Positions 16,434 to 24,843 of a stretch of 64,000 nucleotides of DNA are shown one piece after another. The DNA comes from Mariniflexile fucanivorans (GTDB lineage: Bacteria > Bacteroidota > Bacteroidia > Flavobacteriales > Flavobacteriaceae): contig NZ_SLUP01000005.1 of NCBI RefSeq assembly GCF_004341235.1, positions 62,001-126,000 of the forward strand, in the 5' to 3' direction. A program made the translations under genes and the position numbers. The first letter of the stretch is position 1. The number at the start of each line of letters is the position of its first letter. A model generated the notes under the pieces. It had not been told where the DNA came from and searched no databases. It saw only the letters and a list, made by a program, of their open reading frames with translations.

Positions 16434-17557
16434 GGCTTAGAGGTTTGATTAGCCTGAAAAGGTTTTACCAACATACCAACGTACGCTCCAGGAACCGGTT
16501 TTTTAAGTATTATAGCTCCATTTGGTAAATCTTTTAAAACCACTTTTGTTTCAGAAAAATATACAGGCGTTACTGGCATGGTATCTAACATACCATCTTT
16601 AATCACAAAAACCTGTTGATCTTCCAATAACAGGTTTCTATCTATTTCAATAGCATTTTTTACTATTTCACCATTTATATTCGCTTCTAAATATATGCCT
16701 TCTTTTAAGTTTTCGTGTTTAACATCAATATAAGCGGTGATAGTTTGCGTGGTTTGATCGATACTACCATTAACCCTAGATATTTTGCCTTTGTAAGTTT
16801 CTGTTTTATTTAAATTGTTCAAATCTACAGCTTCGCCTACTTTCAATAAATTGGCGTATGTTTTACTTATGGCAACCTCCATTTCATAATCTGTTGGATC
16901 TATAAACTCACCTAGTTTTTGTCCGCTTCTTATTAAAGTTCCTTCGGTTACAAGTGCTTCAGTTAATATCCCAGTAAACGGTGCGCTTATCACATATTTT
17001 GATAAACGTTGTTCTAAGTTTTTCAGATTATAATAATTGGAAACAATGCCTCTTCCTGTTATGAAATAATTTTCCTTTTCGGAAGACATTTCAGGTAATT
17101 TAGGAGTGGTTTTATTTAAATCGAATGCATTGAGGTAATTTTGCCATTTTTGATAAACTTCTGGAAAATCGAGTCTTAAATCTGGCATAATTGCCGAAAT
17201 AGAATTGTACAAGTTACTCTTTGATGATTGCACACTTGCATAATGCTCGGAGGCATCAATACGTATTAAAGATTGACCTGCACCATACTTTTGCCCTGGT
17301 TTAAACAGTAAATTCCCCATCTTAAAAAGACCTTGTACTTCAGAGTAAATTTCAACACGTCGCTTCGCTACCAAACTTCCATTTGCAGGAATTCTTATTT
17401 GAACTTCACCATTTTTTACGGTATCGGTAAATACTGTTTTTGTAACTTTTTCAAGAATGGGTTTAGGTTTGTTTTTATTAGCAATTAATGATTTTGCCAG
17501 AAAAAAGGAAGCTATAATTAATAGCACTCCTATAAAAGAAAGTATAATTTTACGCAT
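16430..17557 (-). CDS. Membrane fusion protein of the RND pump (HlyD/AcrA-like)
   Basis: Predicted 375 residues. One N-terminal membrane segment (about 5-24) has no lipobox. The typical order follows: barrel-sandwich part (NGSLVAKRRVEIYSEVQG region near 60-78), a short helical hairpin, the second lipoyl half (YVISAPFTGILTEA near 188-201), a beta-barrel (about 215-290) and a membrane-proximal domain. It bridges the RND pump and the TolC channel. The last four bases overlap the RND start. It is the first gene of a three-gene operon reading MFP, RND, TolC. Confidence 0.93.
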   Translation of the reverse strand: MRKIILSFIGVLLIIASFFLAKSLIANKNKPKPILEKVTKTVFTDTVKNGEVQIRIPANGSLVAKRRVEIYSEVQGLFKMGNLLFKPGQKYGAGQSLIRIDASEHYASVQSSKSNLYNSISAIMPDLRLDFPEVYQKWQNYLNAFDLNKTTPKLPEMSSEKENYFITGRGIVSNYYNLKNLEQRLSKYVISAPFTGILTEALVTEGTLIRSGQKLGEFIDPTDYEMEVAISKTYANLLKVGEAVDLNNLNKTETYKGKISRVNGSIDQTTQTITAYIDVKHENLKEGIYLEANINGEIVKNAIEIDRNLLLEDQQVFVIKDGMLDTMPVTPVYFSETKVVLKDLPNGAIILKKPVPGAYVGMLVKPFQANQTSKP

Positions 17558-17629
17558 GTACCTTATTTTGAGGTGTAGTGGGTAAATTTACCTAATAAGA
17601 ATTTTTGAAAAGTTAAAAAAACCTTAAAC

Positions 17630-19540
17630 TTAAGAATCGAACGCTTCTATTTCAAGGTGAATGGCCTCCCATTTATCCATAGACTCTTGTAAATCAGTCT
17701 TTAATTTTTGGTATTTATCAAAGAAATTAGGTTTGGATGAAACCTCCTCGTAGTTAGCTTCGAGCTCTAAATCTATCTTTTTTATGTCGCGTTCCAGCTT
17801 ATTAATCTCAGCTTCGACATTACTTAGTTTATTATTTAAGGATTTTAGCTTTTTTTGATCATCATAAGATTGTTGCTTCTTTTCCTTAGGCGTTTCTTTA
17901 ACTACGGTTCGTTTTTCAACCTCACGTAAACTTTCAACATTGCGTTGTTCTAAATAATAATCGATATCGCCTAAATATTCTTTTAGCTTATGGTCTTTAA
18001 ACTCATATACTTTATTGGTTAAACCTTGAAGAAAATCACGGTCGTGAGACACTAAAATTAAAGTCCCTTCAAACTTTTTTAAAGCCTCTTTTAAAACGTT
18101 TTTAGACTTAATATCTAAATGGTTTGTAGGCTCATCCATAATCAATACGTTAAATGGCTGAAGCATTAATTTTGCTAATGCCAAACGGTTACGTTCACCT
18201 CCAGAAAGTACACGTACATACTTATCAGCTTCATCGCCTCTAAATAAAAACGAGCCTAAAATATCGCGCACTTTACTTCTGTTTGTTTCGTTGGCAGCAT
18301 CAATCATGGTATCTAGTACCGTTTTGCTACCATCCAAATACTCTGCTTGGTTTTGGGCAAAGTACCCTATTTGAACATTATGTCCCAATTTTAAATGACC
18401 ATCATACTTAATATCACCAACCATTATTTTAGCTAAGGTCGATTTTCCTTGTCCGTTTTGCCCAACAAAAGCCGTTTTACTGTCGCGCTCAATTAACAAG
18501 CTAACGTTTTTTAAAACCTGGTTATGACCATAGTTTTTGGAGATTTTATCCATTTCGGCCACCACTTTCCCTGGAGTAATTGAAACTGGAAAGTTAAGTG
18601 TCATCACACTGTTATCATCTTCATCAACCTCAATTCTATCAATTTTATCCAGCTTTTTAATAAGCGATTGCGCCATGGTTGCTTTGGAGGCTTTAGCACG
18701 AAACTTCTCTATAAGCTTCTCGGTTTGCTCAATTTGTTTTTGCTGATTTTTTTGCGATGCCAATTGTTGGGTTCTCAATTCTTCACGCAGCACCAAATAT
18801 TTAGAATAAGACTTCGGATAGTCGTAAATACGCCCTAATGAAATTTCAATAGTTCTATTCGTTACATTATCCAAAAACATTTTATCATGCGATACAATAG
18901 CTACTGCTCCTGTATAATTCTTCAAAAAACCTTCCAACCAAATAATAGATTCTATATCCAAGTGGTTTGTTGGCTCATCCAATAATAATATATCGTTATT
19001 TTGAAGTAATAATTTTGCCAACTCAATACGCATACGCCATCCACCAGAAAATGTATCGGTTAGTTTCCCAAAATCTTCACGCTTAAACCCTAAACCTTGA
19101 AGAATTTTCTCGGTCTCACCTTGGTAATTATAACCTCCTAAAATTTCGTATTGATGTTGAAGTTCGTTAATATCGACCATTAATTGATGGTAGCCGTCAC
19201 TTTCGTAATCGGTACGTTCTGCCATTTGGATATTAACATGCTCTATTTTAATCTCAAGTTCTTTAATTTCGGTAAACGCTTCATACGCTTCTTCTAGTAC
19301 CGTTCTACCTAAAACAAAATCAATATCCTGCTTTAAAAACCCAATTTTAAGTTCTTTATCGGCAGCAATTTGCCCTGTATCAGGCTCCATTTCTTTCGAT
19401 AAAATTTTAAGCATGGTCGATTTTCCTGCGCCATTTTTTCCAATAAGACCTACCCTATCGCCATTAACCAGTTTAAAAGTAATATCTTCAAACAAGTATT
19501 CGCCTTGAAATGAAATCGATAAATTATGAATGTTCATCAT
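17630..19540 (-). CDS. ABC-F family ATPase
   Basis: Predicted 636 residues with two ABC domains and no membrane segment. Domain 1: Walker A GKNGAGKS near 34-41, signature FSGGWRMR and Walker B ILLLDEPTNHLD. Linker with a helical hairpin (about 235-300). Domain 2: Walker A GQNGQGKS, signature LSGGERNR and Walker B VLIMDEPTNHLD. A C-terminal coiled coil covers about 555-630. This is the layout of ribosome-acting ABC-F proteins (Uup/YheS/EttA group), which help translation or give resistance to ribosome-targeting antibiotics. The exact subgroup is not resolved. Two adjacent ATGs could start it (19540 and 19537). It stands alone, divergent from the DUF983 gene. Confidence 0.93.
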   Translation of the reverse strand: MMNIHNLSISFQGEYLFEDITFKLVNGDRVGLIGKNGAGKSTMLKILSKEMEPDTGQIAADKELKIGFLKQDIDFVLGRTVLEEAYEAFTEIKELEIKIEHVNIQMAERTDYESDGYHQLMVDINELQHQYEILGGYNYQGETEKILQGLGFKREDFGKLTDTFSGGWRMRIELAKLLLQNNDILLLDEPTNHLDIESIIWLEGFLKNYTGAVAIVSHDKMFLDNVTNRTIEISLGRIYDYPKSYSKYLVLREELRTQQLASQKNQQKQIEQTEKLIEKFRAKASKATMAQSLIKKLDKIDRIEVDEDDNSVMTLNFPVSITPGKVVAEMDKISKNYGHNQVLKNVSLLIERDSKTAFVGQNGQGKSTLAKIMVGDIKYDGHLKLGHNVQIGYFAQNQAEYLDGSKTVLDTMIDAANETNRSKVRDILGSFLFRGDEADKYVRVLSGGERNRLALAKLMLQPFNVLIMDEPTNHLDIKSKNVLKEALKKFEGTLILVSHDRDFLQGLTNKVYEFKDHKLKEYLGDIDYYLEQRNVESLREVEKRTVVKETPKEKKQQSYDDQKKLKSLNNKLSNVEAEINKLERDIKKIDLELEANYEEVSSKPNFFDKYQKLKTDLQESMDKWEAIHLEIEAFDS

Positions 19541-19625
19541 AGAAATGTAACTTTTGCTACAGAACTTTAATTAATAACGGTTACTTTTGTTCTGTAATTG
19601 CGAATGCAAAAGTACATTAAATTAT

Positions 19626-20018
19626 ATGTTTAAAAAAGGCTCAAAATTATATAGTATTTTCACCGGAACTTGTCCGAAATGCCATGAGGAATCTATGTTT
19701 GTAAATAAGAATCCTTACATACTTTCCGAAGCATTAAAAATGCACGAAAAGTGTAGTAATTGTGGTACCAAATACAAAATAGAACCATCCTTTTTTTATG
19801 GTGCTATGTATGTTAGTTATGCGGTGGGTATTGCTTTTGCCGTTGCTGCTTTTGTTATTTCGTATGTGGTTTTTAACGCAGGCATCCATGCTATTTTTTT
19901 CTCCATAATTGGCACTTTAATTGTTTTCATGCCCATCATCATGCGACTTTCCAGAAATATTTGGATTAACTTTTTTATGCATTATGATAAAACCTTGGCT
20001 AAAAAGAAACACAATTAA
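19626..20018 (+). CDS. DUF983 family membrane protein
   Basis: Predicted 130 residues from ATG 19626. Two Cys pairs (TGTCPKC and CSNCGTKY) flank a short region and probably bind zinc. Two membrane helices follow (about 55-78 and 82-102). This is the DUF983 family; its function is unknown, though some members lie near cytochrome oxidase genes. A longer frame from 19587 adds 13 residues (MFCNCECKS...) with no support and is rejected. The stop codon is inside the first unit of a seven-copy tandem repeat. Confidence 0.85.
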   Translation: MFKKGSKLYSIFTGTCPKCHEESMFVNKNPYILSEALKMHEKCSNCGTKYKIEPSFFYGAMYVSYAVGIAFAVAAFVISYVVFNAGIHAIFFSIIGTLIVFMPIIMRLSRNIWINFFMHYDKTLAKKKHN

Positions 20019-20061
20019 CAATTAACAATTAACAATTAACAATTAACAATTAACAATTAAC
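20013..20061 (+). repeat. Tandem repeat AATTAAC x7
   Basis: Seven perfect copies of the 7-bp unit AATTAAC run from 20013 to 20061. The first unit contains the TAA stop of the DUF983 gene. Such tracts are prone to copy-number change by slippage. The position downstream of the coding part makes an effect on the protein unlikely. Confidence 0.95.
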
Positions 20062-20130
20062 AAAACTAAAAAATCAGTTCCTGTTGCACCATTGAAAAAT
20101 CGTTAATCGTTAATCAAAAACATCTCATAT

Positions 20131-20268
20131 TTGGGCGTTACCCTAAAGGGTCGGGCTATACGTTACAATCTTTTTGCTCGTACCTCACAAAAAGGATTTC
20201 CACTGCAAATGCGGAGCATTCACGATTTCAAATTTATCAAAATAAAATGCATGAGTAATCCCTAACGC
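20131..20268 (+). repeat. Dispersed intergenic repeat, copy A
   Basis: This copy starts with GGGCGTTACCCTAAAGGGTC and ends with AATCCCTAACGC. The same end sequences flank copy B (45662-45726) and, in reverse, copy C (50340-50427). The ends are related as GCGTTA / TAACGC inverted motifs, so the unit is a palindromic, non-coding element like a REP or MITE. It lies between two converging genes. Confidence 0.75.
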
Positions 20269-20280
20269 ACTACCAGCCAA

Positions 20281-21327
20281 CTAACTGTAAAAACGAGCAA
20301 TATCAATCTCGTTTTCAAGAGGCTCGTTCTTTTCAATAAAGTCATAAAGTTGTTGTGCAACATAAGGTCCAATCATAACACCACGCGTCCCTAAACCGTT
20401 TAAAACATACATATTTTTATGTATAGTGTGATTACCAACTAACGGACGCCTATCTTTTACAGTTGGGCGAATGCCTGCCACTTGTTTCACAATTTCAAAG
20501 TCACAACTAACAAGCTGTTTAAGCTTGGTTTCAAGTTCTTCTTTAGCTACAACAGTAACTTCTGCACTTAAATCTTTCCATTCATAAGTCGCACCAACAA
20601 TATATAAATCGTCTCCCAAGGGAATTAAAAACACACCTGCCTTTAAAACAAAATCTATTTTTAAATTTGGAGCATGTATGGTTAACAATTCGCCTTTTGC
20701 TGGCACTAATGGCAAATCTTTAAAAAACGGATTCTGTTTTACTCCAAAACCTTCAGCAAAAACAATGTGTTTCGCTTGTATGTTTTTATATTGAATAATA
20801 TCTGTTTCCAAAACCAAATCGTCATAATTAAAAACAGATTCTATAAACAAGTCTTTCTGTAATAAAAACGCTTTATAGGCTTCAATTAAGGTTTTCACAT
20901 CAATTCTACCTGTTTCCAATACTTCACCATAACCAAAAGAGGCGTCAATGAACGAATTATTATTCTTAATAATTTTTGGTGAAAGATATTCTGAAAGTAT
21001 CGCTTTATCGGAAGCAGTAAACCAATCATTTTGTTCTTCTAGGGAAGCAAATTTTCTATAAACTGGCATTTTATAATCTAGCTTAACTTGCAGCAACCCT
21101 TCTAAATTAGCGTACATAGGCAATGCTAAATCGAGTTGTTCTTGGCATTTCCAAACGGGTGTAAAACGTTTTAAAACAACCGGGTTATACAAGCCTCCTG
21201 CAACTGTAGATGATTGTTGAGATGCATTATCAAAAACTACAAACTGTTTGTTATTAGCTCTTAATTGTTCGCAAAAGCTAATGCCTGCCAACCCAATTCC
21301 CACTATTATATAATCTACTTGCTTCAT
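20281..21327 (-). CDS. FAD-dependent oxidoreductase (DAO family)
   Basis: Predicted 348 residues. The N-terminus has the dinucleotide-binding GxGxxG-type pattern VGIGLAGISFCEQL, followed by the FAD-contacting acid in VVFDNA. The C-terminal part has the DAO-family AGIRPTVKDRRPLVG and LNGLGTRGVMIGPY segments. This is the D-amino-acid oxidase/glycine oxidase/ThiO-like superfamily; the true substrate is unknown. It sits directly after gldN on the same strand but beyond the terminator of the gld operon. Such an enzyme is often found at this position in Flavobacteriaceae. Confidence 0.85.
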   Translation of the reverse strand: MKQVDYIIVGIGLAGISFCEQLRANNKQFVVFDNASQQSSTVAGGLYNPVVLKRFTPVWKCQEQLDLALPMYANLEGLLQVKLDYKMPVYRKFASLEEQNDWFTASDKAILSEYLSPKIIKNNNSFIDASFGYGEVLETGRIDVKTLIEAYKAFLLQKDLFIESVFNYDDLVLETDIIQYKNIQAKHIVFAEGFGVKQNPFFKDLPLVPAKGELLTIHAPNLKIDFVLKAGVFLIPLGDDLYIVGATYEWKDLSAEVTVVAKEELETKLKQLVSCDFEIVKQVAGIRPTVKDRRPLVGNHTIHKNMYVLNGLGTRGVMIGPYVAQQLYDFIEKNEPLENEIDIARFYS

Positions 21328-21384
21328 AAGGCGAAGATAGTTAGAATGTGGATTTCTATCTGTGCAGGAATAGCAAAAAAATAA

Positions 21385-21412
21385 AAACGCCCACTTAAAA
21401 AAGCGGGCGTTT
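21385..21412 (-). terminator. Terminator of the gldKLMN operon
   Basis: AAACGCCC (21385-21392) pairs with GGGCGTTT (21405-21412). On the minus strand the stem is followed by a T-rich run. It lies 25 bases past the gldN stop and separates the operon from the FAD oxidoreductase gene. Confidence 0.85.
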
Positions 21413-21436
21413 CAATTATTTTAAAAAATTATAGAA

Positions 21437-22327
21437 TTAATATGTCCACATATCTAATTCAAAATCTCTAATTTTTTCTTTAATTCTTTCAGATTCCAGT
21501 AACTGCATCAAAGCATTATCCGAAATATATTCTGTAACGGCTCTGTCTCCTTGTACATTTTCTTCTTTGTAAATGTAAGCTTGGAATCGTCTTGCATTCA
21601 ACACATGATCGAATGAAAATGGCATCGAGCTATTTTTGTTATTAAACGATTTTGCTTCGTGTAACACCTCTCTAGCATCTGGGAAAAACACCCAAAACAA
21701 CTCTACTAAATCTGGGCTATCAGAATCTATAAAGTTAACGTCTGGAGCTACCGGAGCAATTCCCAAAAGTCTGTATTTCATTTCAGCTTGACGCTTATCA
21801 AAATACCAAAGGCCCTTAATGTGATATTCGGTAATATCTGCTGCAGTAATATCTCTTCTATTGATATATTCTGCTGCCAATTCTTCACCTGCATTTAATT
21901 GTTCAATACCTAATTCTGTGGTATCAATTTTAACTAATGAGGCTTCAATATCTTTTAAGGTGCGTTTAGTTTTGAAATAAGAATCATCATAAATGTTTTT
22001 GATTCTACCATTTTTAATGTTCTTCATAAGCACATCATACAAACAACGTCTGTCACTACCAATATTATTAGTATCTATTGGATAATACAACGGAAAGTTA
22101 GCACGTTCGTCTAAAATAATCTTTTCCCAAGTCATTTTAGAGAAAAGTATATCCCTATCGTCAACATAACCATATTCTAACGGCTTATCATTATCTAAGG
22201 ATTTTTGAGCATCTGTTCTTACCCCAATTTCTTCAGGGCTTTTAGCATTTAGTATATTGGCTTGAGCAAATATGCTTGACACTGTAAAAACAGTTGTTAC
22301 GGTTAATAAAAAACTTTTTAAATTCAT
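21437..22327 (-). CDS. gldN: Gliding motility / T9SS protein GldN
   Basis: Predicted 296 residues with a signal peptide (about 1-21, ending in IFAQ). The mature part begins with a low-complexity segment and then the conserved core DRDILFSKMTWEKIILDERA and the LYYPIDTNNIGSDRRC segment; it ends in DFELDMWTY. GldN (PorN) is a periplasmic partner of the GldK lipoprotein in the type IX secretion ring under the outer membrane, and is needed for gliding and surface export of adhesins and enzymes. It is the last gene of gldK-gldL-gldM-gldN. Confidence 0.95.
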   Translation of the reverse strand: MNLKSFLLTVTTVFTVSSIFAQANILNAKSPEEIGVRTDAQKSLDNDKPLEYGYVDDRDILFSKMTWEKIILDERANFPLYYPIDTNNIGSDRRCLYDVLMKNIKNGRIKNIYDDSYFKTKRTLKDIEASLVKIDTTELGIEQLNAGEELAAEYINRRDITAADITEYHIKGLWYFDKRQAEMKYRLLGIAPVAPDVNFIDSDSPDLVELFWVFFPDAREVLHEAKSFNNKNSSMPFSFDHVLNARRFQAYIYKEENVQGDRAVTEYISDNALMQLLESERIKEKIRDFELDMWTY

Positions 22328-22476
22328 GTGCTTATCTTTATTGTTATTTCAATGGTAAAACAACATCCTTATTATTTTTTTTAACTAAAATTAGTTTGTT
22401 TTTAATAAGGATGTTTAATCTTATTATACATCATTTTTAATCACTAGAGAATTAACAAAATGCTTATTCCAATATT

Positions 22477-24036
22477 TTAATTTGTAAGCTCTATAATGAT
22501 TGGAGACACTTTTTTAAGTATCACACTTACACCACTAGCTCTTGCTTCAATATCGAATATTTGAACATCTGTTCCTCTTTTCGCTTTAAGTAATGCTGCT
22601 TTAGCTCTACTATCAAGCTTGCTTCCATTTACATCAATGGTTGGCTGCCCAGGTACTTTAAATTTAAACCCAGTTACGTTTAGTGGTAATTCGAAATCGA
22701 AATCATCAAACTTAGCACCTACGGTTGAAATTTCAAGAGCATTACGTTGCATTTGTATAGCACCGTCTTCACCTCTTATAGTTCCTGTTGGTTTTGGTAA
22801 ATCTTTAATTCTAAACGTAGCTCTATCACCAACGGTTTGTCCGTCAATTTTACCAGTTACATTAATAGTTACTTCTCTACCTTGAATTCTAGTAGCATCC
22901 ATAATGTATTTGCTACCGCTTACTCTACTTAAACCTTCAGCTGAAGCATTTACATTATTATCTGCTATACCAGCAAAAGAAATAGTCATTGGGTTTTTAA
23001 CACCACGATATACTACGTTCATTTTATCTGCTGAAATAGTTGCTGAATTTGGCTTAGCTACCGTTGCGAATGAAGATTTAACTGGAACAGCTAATTCTGA
23101 ACCATCTTGAGCGAAATATAAATTTCCTTCAATTTTATGTTCTCCAACGCCACCAGTTCCTATTTTCAACTTTACTTTACCATCTTCAATCGAATATTGA
23201 CTAGCGTCTAGTTTTCTACCATCAAGGGTTAATTCTACTCTACTAGGTTTTGTAGAAGCGTCCTTACGACCTAGTACAATTTGTCCATCAAATTGCTCAC
23301 CATTAAAATAAGCAGATTTAGATGTTTCCATTAAGGTTGTATAGTTTGTCATAGACACCTCGCTAGCAAGTGTACCTTGTAACATAGTTGATAATACCTC
23401 AGATTGTGTAGTTTTAATATCTGCTTGAATCTGTGTCATTTTTGTTAATGATGCCACTAAAGGAAACCCTTTGTAGTGATACTCTAACCAGCCTTGTTTG
23501 TTACCATCTCTATTGGTAACTTCATCTGTGCTAAATTTTTCTTTTACATCTTTTACAACATTTTGCATTCCTTTTTCGCCAGCTAATATCTTAGCAACAC
23601 CGTCTCTATATGCGGCCATTTGAGCTAGGAACTCTTCACCTTCTGGTTTTAATTTTGCGCCTTTGAAGAAATTCTCATCAAGGTAATCGCCCTTATCCAT
23701 GATTTCATAGTCTGTAGGGTTATCAATTTTCGCAACCATATTACCTTTCAATTCTTCTAGGTACTTGTCAAATTTAGTTGCTAACGCACCTATTTGATCT
23801 GCTTTAGATTTTAATGAAACATATTTTTCTGGTTGGTCTTCAGCTTTTTGTTCTAAATTAGCCATGAAAGCTGTATTTCTTTCACTTGTAGCTTGATTAG
23901 ACTCAGTAAGCTTTTCGTTCATTAATCCGAATGCCGAAAGCACTTCTTTAGACATATTTAATGCTAGCATCGCTATAAATATTAAATACATCAGATTAAT
24001 CATTTTCTGTCTGGGTGATAAATTTCCTCCTGCCAT
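22477..24036 (-). CDS. gldM: Gliding motility / T9SS motor protein GldM
   Basis: Predicted 519 residues. One N-terminal membrane helix (MINLMYLIFIAMLALNMS, about 12-29) is followed by a large periplasmic part: a helical D1 domain (about 40-220) and three beta-rich domains to the end. GldM and GldL form the inner-membrane proton-driven motor that powers type IX secretion and gliding, and the GldM periplasmic rod reaches the GldKN ring. The Gly-rich start and the length match the family. It follows gldL by 50 bases. Confidence 0.95.
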   Translation of the reverse strand: MAGGNLSPRQKMINLMYLIFIAMLALNMSKEVLSAFGLMNEKLTESNQATSERNTAFMANLEQKAEDQPEKYVSLKSKADQIGALATKFDKYLEELKGNMVAKIDNPTDYEIMDKGDYLDENFFKGAKLKPEGEEFLAQMAAYRDGVAKILAGEKGMQNVVKDVKEKFSTDEVTNRDGNKQGWLEYHYKGFPLVASLTKMTQIQADIKTTQSEVLSTMLQGTLASEVSMTNYTTLMETSKSAYFNGEQFDGQIVLGRKDASTKPSRVELTLDGRKLDASQYSIEDGKVKLKIGTGGVGEHKIEGNLYFAQDGSELAVPVKSSFATVAKPNSATISADKMNVVYRGVKNPMTISFAGIADNNVNASAEGLSRVSGSKYIMDATRIQGREVTINVTGKIDGQTVGDRATFRIKDLPKPTGTIRGEDGAIQMQRNALEISTVGAKFDDFDFELPLNVTGFKFKVPGQPTIDVNGSKLDSRAKAALLKAKRGTDVQIFDIEARASGVSVILKKVSPIIIELTN

Positions 24037-24086
24037 GCTTAATTAGGTTTTTTTAGTTAATTATTAAATTTGGGATTAACTCCTAA

Positions 24087-24728
24087 TTAATTCTTGTTCA
24101 TAGCAGATAGCATGCCACCGTATACGCCATTTAATGATGATAAGTTTGATGCTAAAGATTGCATTTGTTCTTTTAATTTAGCTGCATTCTCAACAGACTC
24201 TTCATTGATGGTAGCTTGTTTGCTGATGCTTTCTAACTGCACTTTGTACAAACTGTTCAAAGATTCCATTTGAGCTGCTGCTAATGATAATTCCTCACCG
24301 TATTTTTTAGAAGCTTCAATAGAATTTGCACTAGATGACATATTTTTTGCTGCACCTTCAAAGTTTTTAATACTTTCTCCTAAACTTGCCATTAATTCGC
24401 CATCAATTTTAGCATCTTTTAACAACTCGTCTAATTTTTTAGACAATAAACCTTCTGGATTGTCTTCACTTTTTACTTTTTTGCTTCCTTGACCTCCAGC
24501 TAATTCTGGATATACTAAAGACCAATCCAATTCGTTATCAACAGGTTCGAATGCTGATAATGCAAAAATAATTGCTTCGGTAACAAGACCTAACGTTAAC
24601 ATCGCGTTACCTGTTATAGGTCCAAACTCCATATGGGTGATTTTGAAAAGCGCTCCAATAATTACAATTGCCGCTCCTAATCCGTAAGCCATATTCATGA
24701 ACTTTTTACTTGCTTTTGACTGTGCCAT
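24087..24728 (-). CDS. gldL: Gliding motility / T9SS motor protein GldL
   Basis: Predicted 213 residues. Two membrane helices (about 13-30 and 41-58) lead to a cytoplasmic, helical C-terminal part (about 85-213). The first helix ends in ITHMEFGP and the second contains LGLVTEAIIFAL; Glu51 there most likely matches the proton-path glutamate known in GldL. GldL forms a pentamer around the GldM helices as the motor stator. The gene is 115 bases after gldK, and that gap has a TTTGA tandem repeat. Confidence 0.95.
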   Translation of the reverse strand: MAQSKASKKFMNMAYGLGAAIVIIGALFKITHMEFGPITGNAMLTLGLVTEAIIFALSAFEPVDNELDWSLVYPELAGGQGSKKVKSEDNPEGLLSKKLDELLKDAKIDGELMASLGESIKNFEGAAKNMSSSANSIEASKKYGEELSLAAAQMESLNSLYKVQLESISKQATINEESVENAAKLKEQMQSLASNLSSLNGVYGGMLSAMNKN

Positions 24729-24790
24729 AATTTTTCGATTTTTAATTTAAGTAAATACTTAAGTAGGTTAATTAATAGGTTAAATTTATA

Positions 24791-24820
24791 TTTGATTTGA
24801 TTTGATTTGATTTGATTTGA
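24791..24820 (-). repeat. Tandem repeat TTTGA x6 between gldK and gldL
   Basis: Six perfect copies of TTTGA lie at 24791-24820 (TCAAA on the coding strand), about 65-95 bases upstream of the gldL ATG. Pentanucleotide tracts in promoter or leader position can change copy number by slippage and so alter expression. Any effect on gldL is inferred. Confidence 0.9.
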
Positions 24821-24843
24821 TTAAAATTTATTCGTTTTATTAC

